25,060 bases of DNA from NCBI GenBank assembly GCA_902496185.1, contig CABUZX010000018.1:1-25060 (forward strand), read 5' to 3'. Below are positions 7,032 to 15,650 of the stretch, piece after piece. The notes under the pieces were generated by a model, which ran no database searches, was not told the DNA's origin, and saw nothing but the letters and a program-made list of their open reading frames with translations. The stretch's first letter is position 1. Each line of letters starts with the position of its first letter. The position numbers and the translations under genes are program-made. The stretch is from an uncultured Subdoligranulum sp. (GTDB taxonomy: Bacteria > Bacillota > Clostridia > Christensenellales > CAG-314).

Positions 7032-7577
7032 TTATTGCTTATATTTTTCAATCCCGTCTTTAAACAAATCGTTTCCCTTGGCGTCATACGTCACGATTGC
7101 ATAAAAATCTTCCACCTTTAAGCAACGTATTGCTTCCGTGCCCAAATCCTCGTATGCTACAACTTTACACTCCTTAACGGATTCGGAAATCGACGCGGCT
7201 GCTCCGCCTATTGCCGACAAATACACTGCGCCGTACTTGCAAAGCAACTTTTTATATTCTTCGCTACGAGGACCTTTACCAATCATTACCTTTAAACCCT
7301 TTTTTAATAGCGGTTCGGTATAAGGGTCCATACGGTAACTCGACGTTGGCCCTGCAGAACCTATTACTCTACCGGGTTTTTCGGGAGTAGGTCCAACGTA
7401 ATAAATAATGCCGTCGGTCAAATCTATAGGCAAATTTTCGCCGTTTTGCAACAAATCACACAAACGCTTATGTACTGCGTCTCTCCCCGTAAAAATATAT
7501 CCGCTAATACTCACCGCGTCGCCTGCTCGCAAATTGTTGATTTCTTCCTGAGTAACTTTACCTGATAATTTTTTCAT
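7032..7577 (-). CDS. fumB: Class I fumarate hydratase, beta subunit
   Basis: A 181-aa protein of the Fe-S hydro-lyase beta family, corresponding to the C-terminal domain of class I fumarase or TtdB of L-tartrate dehydratase. Visible family segments are SGYIFTGRDAVHK, GPTSSYRMDPYTEPLL and GKGPRSEEY, then AAASISESVK near the active site. With the alpha subunit it catalyses reversible hydration of fumarate to malate. An upstream ATG at 7619 is in frame but overlaps the alpha gene; I prefer 7577 because AAGGAG stands seven bases ahead and the protein begins MKKLSGKVT as in the family. The gap to the alpha stop is 10 bases. Tartrate dehydratase is the main alternative. The symbol follows the split-subunit naming and does not mean E. 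coli FumB. Confidence 0.9.
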   Translation of the reverse strand: MKKLSGKVTQEEINNLRAGDAVSISGYIFTGRDAVHKRLCDLLQNGENLPIDLTDGIIYYVGPTPEKPGRVIGSAGPTSSYRMDPYTEPLLKKGLKVMIGKGPRSEEYKKLLCKYGAVYLSAIGGAAASISESVKECKVVAYEDLGTEAIRCLKVEDFYAIVTYDAKGNDLFKDGIEKYKQ

Positions 7578-7587
7578 TGGTTTCTCC

Positions 7588-8427
7588 TTAAAGCACGCAA
7601 GATTTGTGTCTTGACGCATGACATTGAATATTTATAGCCACAGGCAAACTTGCTATATGACAAGGATAGACGTTTACTTTGACCGCAAGACAAGTAGAAG
7701 TACCGCCAAAACCCATAGGGCCGATTCCCATTTTGTTTATTTCTTCATACAAATCTTTTTCCAACTCGTTTGCTAAAGGGTCCGACGAAGAATCGTCTAT
7801 TTCTCTTAACAACGCCTCTTTTGCAAGAAGCGCGCATTTTTCAAAATTTCCGCCTATACCTACGCCAACGACAATAGGCGGACACGGTTTTCCACCAGCT
7901 GAAAAAACGGTATCTAAAACAAGTTTTTTTACGCCCTCTACTCCGTCCGCAGGAATAAGCATTTTTACAACGCTCATATTTTCACTCCCCGCGCCTTTTG
8001 GAGCAACGTCAATCTTAAAAACGTCACCGTCAGCAATTTTGACGTGAATTATTGCAGGAGTATTGTCTTTTGTGTTTACCCTATCCAAAGGATGTCTTAC
8101 GACGGATTTGCGCAAATATCCTTCCGTATAAGCTTGATGCACGCCTTCGTTTACAGCTTCGTATACGTCGCCATTGAAACAAACTTGAGAGCCTATCGTA
8201 AGCCAAACAACGGCAATCCCCGTATCTTGACATAGTGGCAAACCTTCTTGTTGCGCAAGTAAATCGTTTTCAATTATTTTTTCAAGTACCTCTTTACCTA
8301 AAGGGGACTTTTCCTTTTCTTTCGCATAACGCAACGACTCTAAAACGTTTTGCGGAATAACTTCGCAAGCTTCAATAAACAATTCCTTAACTTTTGCAGT
8401 AACGTCCGCGAGATTTATTGTTCTCAT
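7588..8427 (-). CDS. fumA: Class I fumarate hydratase, alpha subunit
   Basis: A 279-aa protein matching the N-terminal domain of class I fumarase, or TtdA. Likely [4Fe-4S] ligands are C66 (LCQDTG), C182 (GGKPCPP) and C269 (NIQCH). Other family segments are AVNEGVHQAY, RHPLDRVNTKDNTPA and GIGPMGFGGTST. The cluster is oxygen-labile in this class, in keeping with an anaerobic host. It supplies the fumarate-malate step of a partial TCA or succinate pathway in the cytosol. The start is supported by GGGAGAA (plus 8433-8439) and a good promoter (8466-8494). The beta gene follows after 10 bases, an arrangement usual for two-subunit fumarases in Clostridia and archaea. Confidence 0.92.
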   Translation of the reverse strand: MRTINLADVTAKVKELFIEACEVIPQNVLESLRYAKEKEKSPLGKEVLEKIIENDLLAQQEGLPLCQDTGIAVVWLTIGSQVCFNGDVYEAVNEGVHQAYTEGYLRKSVVRHPLDRVNTKDNTPAIIHVKIADGDVFKIDVAPKGAGSENMSVVKMLIPADGVEGVKKLVLDTVFSAGGKPCPPIVVGVGIGGNFEKCALLAKEALLREIDDSSSDPLANELEKDLYEEINKMGIGPMGFGGTSTCLAVKVNVYPCHIASLPVAINIQCHASRHKSCVL

Positions 8428-8465
8428 TTTTATTCTCCCAATTTGTTAACTAAAAAATAATTTTA

Positions 8466-8494
8466 ATTATAACTTATTTTTTTTATTTTTTCAA
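8466..8494 (-). promoter_or_regulatory. Promoter of the fumarase operon
   Basis: On the minus strand the -35 is TTGAAA (plus TTTCAA 8489-8494) and the -10 is TATAAT (plus ATTATA 8466-8471) with a 17-bp spacer. The predicted start is near 8459. The -35 lies inside a tandem repeat (8489-8512). Confidence 0.8.
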
Positions 8495-8512
8495 CAATAT
8501 TTTCAACAATAT
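8489..8512. repeat. Tandem 12-bp repeat at the fumarase -35
   Basis: TTTCAACAATAT occurs twice head to tail (8489-8500, 8501-8512). Each copy carries TTGAAA on the minus strand; only the downstream copy has a correctly spaced -10. The pair could be a duplication or two binding sites for a regulator. Confidence 0.75.
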
Positions 8513-8580
8513 TATCGATATATAATACGTTTAAACTATTTAATAAGATTATTTTTGCTATATATACGTAAGTAAAAATA

Positions 8581-10935
8581 TTATCTTAAAACAATCGAAT
8601 ACAATCCCTCTGAATTTATTGATACGGTACAATTTTTAGCCAAATAAGCCGAGGGATTATCACTAAAAACCCCTCCTTCAAACGAGTATTGTCCGTGATA
8701 AATTCCCTCTTGTTGATAAATTTTTCCTATAAACCTTCCTCCCGTTATTTTGTAAATCAACCAATCAAAATCGTAATTAATGTTATCGTTAGTTCCAAAG
8801 ATATAAAAAACGTTTCCGTTTGATATAAAACTGCCACCGCAAATATTTATCGAGCCCAAAAGAAAAAATAATCCATAGGAGTCAGGTTTACCCTCAAAAA
8901 CCATACTTCCCGTTTTTGACATGCTCTCGTCAACTATCGAAAGCGTATAATTACCGTAGTTTATATACAACAAATAATCTACGTCACCGCTTTCTTTCCA
9001 AGTTTTTCCGTTAAGGTCAAGAATCATATTATTTGTACCCGACCATTTTACGTTAGTTTGCCCCACTCTGTCAACGTTCTTAAGCAAAGTTAATTTACTT
9101 GTATTTTGGCAAGCAATATCCCAATCGTCAAAGGAAAAATAATCAATCTTGCCGTCGTCGTATTCGGCTTTAAATGTCGCCGTTTCGCTCGATATATACG
9201 AATAATACTTAAATGCGGAAAAAGCATTAGGATAATTTGTTTTGAGGTCGGTTTTTTGCATAACGTAATCTTTTGCAACAAAAACAATTTCTGAAATTTC
9301 CTTCCCATAAACGACGGAAATTCCGTTTGATATTCCTAAATATTTTCTATCCAAAACAATTTTTAAACTTGTCGGAGTTTGATTTAAAATCACTACGCTA
9401 CCTACTCCCAAGCTTTTTGACTCTATTAAATCCACGTCAAGATAAAAATTATTATCTAATCTTGCGCCGTAAGACATTGGCTCAATATCGGTCAATACCA
9501 CGCAAGAAATATCGCCCTTAAGATAATTGTAAAAGAAAAATTTGTTGGTTATAGTAATGGCATCGGAATCAATTTTTTGCGTACCGTATATTGAAATATT
9601 TGAAACTACTATATTAGTACTGACTACCCTGCTCGAAGAATATATCCAATATGCGTTTTCGTTAGATACGGCGTACTTTCCACCAAAGATATTCATTTTG
9701 CTTTTTGGATTTTTTGTCCAAATCACGTAGGCTTGGGCGTTATTACATTTGTTTATAAATTCACCGTTATTAATCTCCATCTCACCGTTGTCATTATAAA
9801 GCACAAGCACATAACGCCTACTCGGAGCGGTGACGTATTCATTTACAAAACTTCCGCCGTTTATTGTAAAGCAAGCGTTGGTTTCCCTATTTTCTATTAC
9901 GGCATAATAACTACCGCTACTACCAGTAACGGCGTTATTTACTTTACGTACAAAAGTTCCGTCGTTAACCGTAGCCGTTCCATAATTAATGATATTTGAA
10001 CCACAATCAGCCTCGTAATTTCCACCCGATACAATCAAATTTCCCGTTTCTTTGTTTATTACGCAACTTGTAGAAGTAGAAAAAATACAAGATTCCGTCA
10101 TATACAAGCTTCCCAAATTTACTATAGTAGCGTCAACGCTATTCGTACCGTGACTTTGCAAAGTTACGTTATTCAAAACAAGTTTTCCGTAATTTTCAAT
10201 AATACAGGCATCATAATGATTGTAAATATTACCGTTTATTATTTGCAATTCGCCATAATTTTTTATTAAACCGTTTCTGAAAACAACTCCCTTAAGGTCG
10301 TTTCCTGACAAATCCAACGTTATCGCATTTGTTTCCCCTATAAAAATATTAAAATCAATAAAATCTTTCGAAATTTTAAATTTTACAACGTTATCGACCG
10401 AAGTAGAATCGTCAATAACTTCTTGTATTGTACTTTCGTCAACTTCAACTAAATTTTTGTCTAAAGAAATTTGTATTGCCTTGTCGGACTTAACCAAAAG
10501 AAATCCGCATACTATCAAATTTTTCTTTGCAATTTTTTGCGCTGTTTCTTCCGAATCAACCAAAATCCATAAATCATCACTTAATTCGACGTCTTGATAG
10601 CTTATCTCAAAATTTTGATTGATAAGTGCAATACGGTTGTTTTTAAAATCGTAAACGTAATAATGGTCTTTAGCAGAAGGTATAAAATCTTTAAGCGAAT
10701 AGCCTTTATCTAAAAGTAAATTTATTACTTCTTCTGCCGAATCAGCTTGCTCTTCAAAAGCGCCACTTGCAAACGTTTTATTCAAGCTTGAACAAAACGT
10801 AATATCTTTGCTGAGTTTTGCCCGCGCAATTATTTCACTAAAACCGGGAATAACAACGGTAACAAGAATTGCAATAACGGCAATAACAACAACTAATTCG
10901 ACAATAGTAAATCCTGTATTTTTCGTCTTTTTCAT
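8581..10935 (-). CDS. Giant prepilin-like surface protein with beta-helix-like body
   Basis: A 784-aa protein. Residues 1-30 are a class III (type IV) prepilin signal: a short basic leader, cleavage after G8 (TG|FTIVE), the conserved Glu at +5 and a hydrophobic helix to about 28. Residues 30-190 are a globular region like a small pilin head. From about 190 to 510 there are irregular 20-30-residue rungs with GGN/GGSF/NDGTF turns and alternating hydrophobics, for example VSGGNYEAD, TINGGSFVNEY and EINNGEFINK, which look like a right-handed parallel beta-helix; a second such block occupies about 660-784. Ordinary pilins are 130-180 aa. No pilus ATPase, platform protein or prepilin peptidase is in the window. 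I chose the ATG at 10935 (GAGG upstream; leader of eight residues); an in-frame ATG at 11028 would put an extra hydrophobic segment before the signal. No clear terminator follows. Confidence 0.83.
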   Translation of the reverse strand: MKKTKNTGFTIVELVVVIAVIAILVTVVIPGFSEIIARAKLSKDITFCSSLNKTFASGAFEEQADSAEEVINLLLDKGYSLKDFIPSAKDHYYVYDFKNNRIALINQNFEISYQDVELSDDLWILVDSEETAQKIAKKNLIVCGFLLVKSDKAIQISLDKNLVEVDESTIQEVIDDSTSVDNVVKFKISKDFIDFNIFIGETNAITLDLSGNDLKGVVFRNGLIKNYGELQIINGNIYNHYDACIIENYGKLVLNNVTLQSHGTNSVDATIVNLGSLYMTESCIFSTSTSCVINKETGNLIVSGGNYEADCGSNIINYGTATVNDGTFVRKVNNAVTGSSGSYYAVIENRETNACFTINGGSFVNEYVTAPSRRYVLVLYNDNGEMEINNGEFINKCNNAQAYVIWTKNPKSKMNIFGGKYAVSNENAYWIYSSSRVVSTNIVVSNISIYGTQKIDSDAITITNKFFFYNYLKGDISCVVLTDIEPMSYGARLDNNFYLDVDLIESKSLGVGSVVILNQTPTSLKIVLDRKYLGISNGISVVYGKEISEIVFVAKDYVMQKTDLKTNYPNAFSAFKYYSYISSETATFKAEYDDGKIDYFSFDDWDIACQNTSKLTLLKNVDRVGQTNVKWSGTNNMILDLNGKTWKESGDVDYLLYINYGNYTLSIVDESMSKTGSMVFEGKPDSYGLFFLLGSINICGGSFISNGNVFYIFGTNDNINYDFDWLIYKITGGRFIGKIYQQEGIYHGQYSFEGGVFSDNPSAYLAKNCTVSINSEGLYSIVLR

Positions 10936-10966
10936 CAGTGTTTCCTCTTTTTTTTGCTTTGATATT

Positions 10967-10995
10967 ATTATACAGCCAATCAATATACATGTAAA
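10967..10995 (-). promoter_or_regulatory. Promoter of the prepilin-like gene
   Basis: On the minus strand the -35 is TTTACA (plus TGTAAA 10990-10995) and the -10 is TATAAT (plus ATTATA 10967-10972), with a 17-bp spacer. The predicted start is near 10960, 25 nt ahead of the chosen ATG, which itself supports that ATG since the alternative start at 11028 would lie upstream of the promoter. Confidence 0.8.
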
Positions 10996-11000
10996 TAAAA

Positions 11001-11030
11001 TTCGACATAATTTGACATAATTCGACAATA
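11001..11030 (-). promoter_or_regulatory. Three tandem Spo0A-box-like sites
   Basis: On the minus strand TGTCGAA (plus 11021-11027), TGTCAAA (11011-11017) and TGTCGAA (11001-11007) are spaced exactly 10 bp apart. The Spo0A box of Bacillus and Clostridium is TGTCGAA, and adjacent boxes 10 bp apart are known at abrB. The array ends six bases before the -35 of the prepilin promoter, an activator position of about -41 to -67. The regulator identity is inferred; the repeats are plain in the sequence. Confidence 0.62.
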
Positions 11031-11037
11031 AAATATT

Positions 11038-11050
11038 ACGCCTTTGGCGT
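11038..11050. repeat. Short inverted repeat between divergent promoters
   Basis: ACGCC (11038-11042) and GGCGT (11046-11050) form a 5-bp stem with a TTT loop. It lies between the divergent prepilin and YwaF-ABC promoters in otherwise AT-rich DNA. It could be an operator half-site pair; evidence is position only. Confidence 0.4.
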
Positions 11051-11104
11051 GTATCAAAATATATTTATTGTTTAAAAAAATACTTAATTTTTGTTGCCAA
11101 ATAA

Positions 11105-11134
11105 TGGTTTATGAGTTAAAATTTAAGGTATAAT
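11105..11134 (+). promoter_or_regulatory. Probable promoter of the YwaF-ABC operon
   Basis: An exact TATAAT stands at 11129-11134. The best -35 is weak (TGGTTT 11105-11110, 18-bp spacer), so an activator may be needed. The predicted leader is about 68 nt, with AGAGG at 11192-11196 before the ATG at 11209. Confidence 0.5.
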
Positions 11135-11208
11135 TATTGGATAATTAAAACAAATTTCTTTTCAAATTTTTAATCAATAAACAACCATAAAAGAGGTACG
11201 AATAATTA

Positions 11209-13464
11209 ATGCTTTCTTATTATCTTACGGGATTAATAATAGTATTGTGGATAACCGTCACGATATTGTTGCTGAATAAATATGCGGATCACAAAGTAAA
11301 TTTTGCATTTAAAATTTTTGCAATACTAATGGCAGTGGTTTTCTTTTTTCGATTTGAATTGGGGAAAGAAAATATTTCCTCCATACTCTTTTTGACTGTC
11401 GAAAAAGGCTTTACCTCTAAAGGGCAAATTATATTCAGCGCCTTGCTCGTTTGGCTTTTGAGAGCAGGTGAAATTTTATTGTTTATACAACCGTTTTTCC
11501 GTAACAAATTTTCCAATTCGTTAGTTGCTACTTTTGGTGTATTTGTTTACGCAATCAATATAATATTTTTTAACAATACCGCCCTTGCAATAGTAGGTGA
11601 ATCGGCGTTTACTACGGTAAATTTACGCACGCTACTCCTAATAATAGAACTCGGTATGGGTTTTGCGTTGAGTTTGTCAACCTTATTATTAAAATCAAAC
11701 GATATAAAATCCTTACCAAAGATACAACGCAAATGGTTTTGGCTATCAATTGTAGGAATGGTCCTTGCCGCCACTCCAAATTATAGTTTGCAACTATTTT
11801 TGGATACGTACAATATAGCGTTTATTCCTACGGATTTAACCATATATCACCGTTTTTATATCTATCCTATGGTAATAATACCTATTGCTTTGTATTTTTT
11901 GTTGTACAAGCACCCGATAAACGCGCGTCGATTTGTTTTAATCTTTTATTCTATCGCGCAACTTTTGGGTTTTTGTCATTTTTTAAGATTTTCGGATTTT
12001 GCAAATTCTGGTTGGGTAACCTGCTTGCCCTTTCACCTATGCAATACTGCATTGTTTATTACTCCGCTGTGTCTTATTTTTAACTGGAAAAAACTATTTT
12101 ACTTTACTTACTTCATAAACGTTCTCGGCGCATTTTTGGCAATAGTCATGCCCGACATAGGCGAAAGTACGTTTTTTGAAACGGAAACTTTCAGATTTTA
12201 TACCGACCACTATCAAGCCTTTTATATGCCTTTGCTTATTGTTGGTTTAGGGATATTTCCTCGTCCTAAATGGAAGGAATTTAAATACAGCCTTACTGTA
12301 TTTACCTTTTATTTCGTTGCAATGCTGATTGTCAACGCGTGGTTTACAAACTATAATCCCGACGTAAACTACTTTTTCTTAAACAACGATTTTATTCCTG
12401 ACAAATTTGGCACGTGGGCAGAAAATCTACTGAACACAACGTGGCAGTTTTATATCGGTGATTTAAAATTCGTTTTTTATCCTATTTACCAATTTTTGTT
12501 TTATATAGTATACGTTGGCGCAACTTTCGGAATGTGGTTTTTGTACGAACTTGCCTACGATATTATTAGCGGTTGGCAAGATATTGCTTCAAAAAACAAA
12601 AAAAACAAAGCTGACGCGATTGCCCTATCAGTTGCTCTTAACGGCAGAGATATAAAGGAGCCCATCAATATGGAAGGTATTAACAAACTCAAATTAAACA
12701 ATTTTACAAAACGTTACGCCACTTCGGACGTTTACGCCGTAAAAGACGCCAACCTTGAAGTTTGCGCTGGAGAAATTTTTGGTTTTTTAGGACCAAACGG
12801 CGCCGGAAAATCAACTATAATCAAAAGTATCGTAGGAATACAATCAATAACCGAAGGCTCTATCGAGGTTTGCGGTTATGACGTTCAATCACAATCCGTC
12901 ATGGCAAAACGCCAGATAGGTTTTGTCCCCGATAATTATGCCCTTTACGAACGTTTGACGGCAAGAGAGTATATCAACTACATTGCCGATTTGTACGAAG
13001 TAAGCCAACATGACCGAAACGAAAGATTAGACCGTTTTATCAAATTGTTTGAATTTGAAACGGCAATTGACAATCCAATAAAAACCTATTCTCACGGTAT
13101 GAAACAAAAAGTCACCATAATGTCGGCGCTTATCCATAATCCCAAATTGTGGATTTTGGACGAGCCTTTGACAGGACTTGACCCCAACAGTATTTATCAG
13201 GTTAAAGAATGTATGAAACAACACGCAAGCCAAGGCAATATCGTGTTTTTCTCAAGTCATATTATCGACGTGGTAGAACGTATTTGCACCAAAATTGCAA
13301 TCATAAAGAAAGGACAAATACAATGCGTTAGAAACATAGCCGAGATGGAACAAAACGGCGAAAATCTTGAACAATTTTATATGGATATTATTAATAATCA
13401 GGAAATTGAAGCCATTGCAGTAAACAAATCAGAAAAAGGCAAAAAAACATCAGTAGGAGCATAA
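11209..13464 (+). CDS. YwaF/TMEM164-like membrane domain fused to an ABC ATPase
   Basis: A 751-aa fusion. Residues 1-470 contain about 12 hydrophobic segments; the second half (about 240-470) resembles the YwaF/TMEM164 family (TIGR02206-type), with GW-TCLPFHLCN (H276, C278), an MPDIG loop, a TDHYQAFYMPLL helix and NTTWQFYIGD. Residues about 487-720 are an ABC ATPase: Walker A GPNGAGKST from 528, signature YSHGMKQK (627-634), Walker B LWILDEP (647-653), then SSH. The ATPase is of the type that drives ABC-2 exporters, and its partner is encoded two bases downstream. Human TMEM164 has been described as a lipid acyltransferase, so a lipid role for the membrane part is possible but not shown here. 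It heads a four-gene operon that includes two exported proteins. The AGAGG to ATG spacing (12) is a little long. Confidence 0.78.
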   Translation: MLSYYLTGLIIVLWITVTILLLNKYADHKVNFAFKIFAILMAVVFFFRFELGKENISSILFLTVEKGFTSKGQIIFSALLVWLLRAGEILLFIQPFFRNKFSNSLVATFGVFVYAINIIFFNNTALAIVGESAFTTVNLRTLLLIIELGMGFALSLSTLLLKSNDIKSLPKIQRKWFWLSIVGMVLAATPNYSLQLFLDTYNIAFIPTDLTIYHRFYIYPMVIIPIALYFLLYKHPINARRFVLIFYSIAQLLGFCHFLRFSDFANSGWVTCLPFHLCNTALFITPLCLIFNWKKLFYFTYFINVLGAFLAIVMPDIGESTFFETETFRFYTDHYQAFYMPLLIVGLGIFPRPKWKEFKYSLTVFTFYFVAMLIVNAWFTNYNPDVNYFFLNNDFIPDKFGTWAENLLNTTWQFYIGDLKFVFYPIYQFLFYIVYVGATFGMWFLYELAYDIISGWQDIASKNKKNKADAIALSVALNGRDIKEPINMEGINKLKLNNFTKRYATSDVYAVKDANLEVCAGEIFGFLGPNGAGKSTIIKSIVGIQSITEGSIEVCGYDVQSQSVMAKRQIGFVPDNYALYERLTAREYINYIADLYEVSQHDRNERLDRFIKLFEFETAIDNPIKTYSHGMKQKVTIMSALIHNPKLWILDEPLTGLDPNSIYQVKECMKQHASQGNIVFFSSHIIDVVERICTKIAIIKKGQIQCVRNIAEMEQNGENLEQFYMDIINNQEIEAIAVNKSEKGKKTSVGA

Positions 13465-13465
13465 A

Positions 13466-15118
13466 ATGGTTTTTTCAAACGTAAAAACCCTTGTTTTGAT
13501 GCAATTGAAAGATAAATTGGATTTTTCTTTTGCCAAAACAAAACGTGGAATTATTTTAAAAGTAGCGCTATCCTTGATCAAATTTTTGGCGGTCACGGCA
13601 GTGTTTTTTTTGCTCTTTTATATTTGCAAATTACTTAAGGTTTTTTCTTTTTTTGGAGAACTCCCCGACACCGTTATCGGAGTTGCTTTTACGATAATTG
13701 AAATTATGGCAATTTTTTCATGTACCGTAGGTTTGACAAAAACCCTGTATATGACAGCCGACAACAAAGTACTTTTGACACTCCCCGTTTCGGCAAGTGA
13801 AATTTTTACTTCAAAACTCATATTGTATTTTATTTTTGAAGTAAAACGCAATATATTTTTTACGTTGCCAATGTTCGTTGCTTATGGAATAGCCACGGGA
13901 GCAATATGGCTCTATTATCCGTGGCTTATGATTTGCTTTGTATTTATCTCGCTTTTGCCGGTGCTTTTGGGCGCGGTATTAAGTATACCTTCATTGTATA
14001 TAGCGACCTTTGTATCGCGCTATAAATGGTTGCAAGCATTAATAGCAATAGCGGTTTGCGCGGTAATAACTTTTATTTTGGTTAAAATAATAAATGCTAT
14101 TCCTACAAACATAAATATTTTGGGACAATGGGGAAGTATTTTTACTTCCATCCAAAATTTTTTGAATACGTTTTGCAAATTTGCATATCCGTTTTATATG
14201 TTGACGATTATGATCGTCGGAGGAACTTTACGTATCGCCCACTATAATTTATTTGGTATAGATACTCTAATTATCTTTGTCGCATTGCTTTTTGTACTTG
14301 CCACGTTGTTTGTCGTTTCCTTTTTGGTTGCCAAACCTTTGTTTTTTAAAATGGCGTCAAAACAATTTGAATTTGAAAAAATGGTCGTTCCTCCCAAAAA
14401 GAACCGCCTACACTCTCCCTTTATTTCGCCATACAGCGAAGTACTTAAAATGATTTTTAGGGATACTAATCAAATAGTTTCTTACGCAGTGCAACTCGTT
14501 TTACCTGCGCTTGCATTACTTTTACTCAACAAAATTTACGCGGCAATGAACACCTCTTACGTAGGCGGAGTTATGACTAAAACCTTTAATTTGTTAGTTC
14601 TTTTGGTTATTTCGTTGACATTTAATGCAAAATATGCTACAATATATAGCCAAGAAGCTCAAGCGCGTAATATTTTAAAAACTCGCCCTCAACTACCGTT
14701 AAACTTTTTGTTTTCGCGCTTGTTTTTTAGAGCAATTATCGCCGTATGCAGTGTCGTCGTAGCTTCGGTAATTTACTCAAATATTGCGCGTTTGTCAATA
14801 ACGTCAACTATTCTCTTTTCATTAATAGGATCTTGCATTACCGTGGCTCATCTTTTGTGGAGCGCCGAGTTGGACGTAATGAACTCGCAAGCTGATCAAT
14901 ATTCCACAATCGGAGTGGATTATAACAACCCCAATGAAACCAAAGCAACGATAATTGCCTTTGTGTTGGCAGTGCTGTTTACTTTTTTCTTTTACTTTTT
15001 CACAGACCGAGGAGTTGATGCTTCACTCATTAAATGCTCTATAATTGCCGTAGTATTTTTAATAGCGAGAATATATTTGTACACGACAAGAGTAAAACTT
15101 TTTTTTAAGGAGAAATAG
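13466..15118 (+). CDS. ABC-2-like exporter membrane subunit
   Basis: A 550-aa polytopic protein with about 12-13 hydrophobic segments arranged in two halves of six. Between the second and third helices is TADNKVLLTLPVSASEIFTSKL, a segment characteristic of large ABC-2 exporter permeases, which precedes the coupling region. A cytoplasmic loop around residues 300-330 (FEFEKMVVPPKKNR) separates the halves, so the protein may act as a pseudodimer. ATG follows the preceding stop after one base, with AGGAG at 13455-13459 inside the end of the ATPase gene, indicating translational coupling. It is the expected channel partner of the ATPase domain of the preceding fusion protein. Substrate unknown. 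Confidence 0.77.
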   Translation: MVFSNVKTLVLMQLKDKLDFSFAKTKRGIILKVALSLIKFLAVTAVFFLLFYICKLLKVFSFFGELPDTVIGVAFTIIEIMAIFSCTVGLTKTLYMTADNKVLLTLPVSASEIFTSKLILYFIFEVKRNIFFTLPMFVAYGIATGAIWLYYPWLMICFVFISLLPVLLGAVLSIPSLYIATFVSRYKWLQALIAIAVCAVITFILVKIINAIPTNINILGQWGSIFTSIQNFLNTFCKFAYPFYMLTIMIVGGTLRIAHYNLFGIDTLIIFVALLFVLATLFVVSFLVAKPLFFKMASKQFEFEKMVVPPKKNRLHSPFISPYSEVLKMIFRDTNQIVSYAVQLVLPALALLLLNKIYAAMNTSYVGGVMTKTFNLLVLLVISLTFNAKYATIYSQEAQARNILKTRPQLPLNFLFSRLFFRAIIAVCSVVVASVIYSNIARLSITSTILFSLIGSCITVAHLLWSAELDVMNSQADQYSTIGVDYNNPNETKATIIAFVLAVLFTFFFYFFTDRGVDASLIKCSIIAVVFLIARIYLYTTRVKLFFKEK

Positions 15119-15120
15119 TC

Positions 15121-15576
15121 ATGAAAAAAGCAACTATACTTATCCTTATTGCGGTGTATTTGGGGTCTATTTTTGTAGTAGGAATATTTGGCATGAAAAA
15201 TATGCCTTACGAAGAAATAGTACCGATAAAAACAATTATACCTACTTCCGTAACGTTAAGTAGCGGAGAAAATCTCAATCTTTTTCAAAAAAAAGAAGAG
15301 GAAAATGCTTACTATATAACCATCACAAATTTTGTTATTCCCGAAAATCAGGAAGGTATGATTATTATTTTAAATTATCAACTTAATCCTGCTGACGCAA
15401 CTACAAAAGATTTGGATATATTTATCGAACACACTACCATATCCCCCACTGAAAGCGTTGTAGAAATTGACAACGGGCGAATTATAATAAAACAACCTGC
15501 AACCATTAAACTTCGCTTTCAAGAAAAGAACAGACCAAACGGAACAAATTTGTTTTTCTATATATACTTTATTTAA
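15121..15576 (+). CDS. Small membrane-anchored extracytoplasmic protein, unrecognised
   Basis: A 151-aa protein with an N-terminal hydrophobic helix (about residues 4-24) preceded by MKK, with no lipobox, so probably an uncleaved signal anchor. Residues about 35-151 are rich in Thr, Ile and Asn with alternating hydrophobics, suggesting a single beta-sandwich domain exposed outside the membrane. I do not recognise the family. The start is two bases after the permease stop, with AAGGAG at 15107-15112. Its place between the exporter channel and the lipoprotein gene suggests an accessory or adaptor subunit of the same machine; that is inference from position. Confidence 0.72.
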   Translation: MKKATILILIAVYLGSIFVVGIFGMKNMPYEEIVPIKTIIPTSVTLSSGENLNLFQKKEEENAYYITITNFVIPENQEGMIIILNYQLNPADATTKDLDIFIEHTTISPTESVVEIDNGRIIIKQPATIKLRFQEKNRPNGTNLFFYIYFI

Positions 15577-15595
15577 CATAACAAAACAAAATTCC

Positions 15596-15611
15596 ACGCA
15601 CGTTTATGCGT
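15596..15611 (+). other. Weak hairpin between operon genes
   Basis: ACGCA (15596-15600) pairs with TGCGT (15607-15611) around CGTTTA. It lacks a T tract, so it is more likely an mRNA processing or stability element than a terminator. No promoter is evident in the 74-base gap, so the next gene probably belongs to the same operon. Confidence 0.35.
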
Positions 15612-15650
15612 TAAAAATAAATAATAATTAATAAGTAAAAGGAGATTACA

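Noticed and set aside
9733..9999. Plus-strand open frames inside the prepilin-like gene
   Set aside because: Shadows of the long minus-strand gene with low-complexity composition and no ribosome sites.
10936..11028. N-terminal extension of the prepilin-like protein from an ATG at 11028
   Set aside because: It would start upstream of the best promoter, inside the heptamer array, and would place a hydrophobic stretch before a canonical short prepilin leader.
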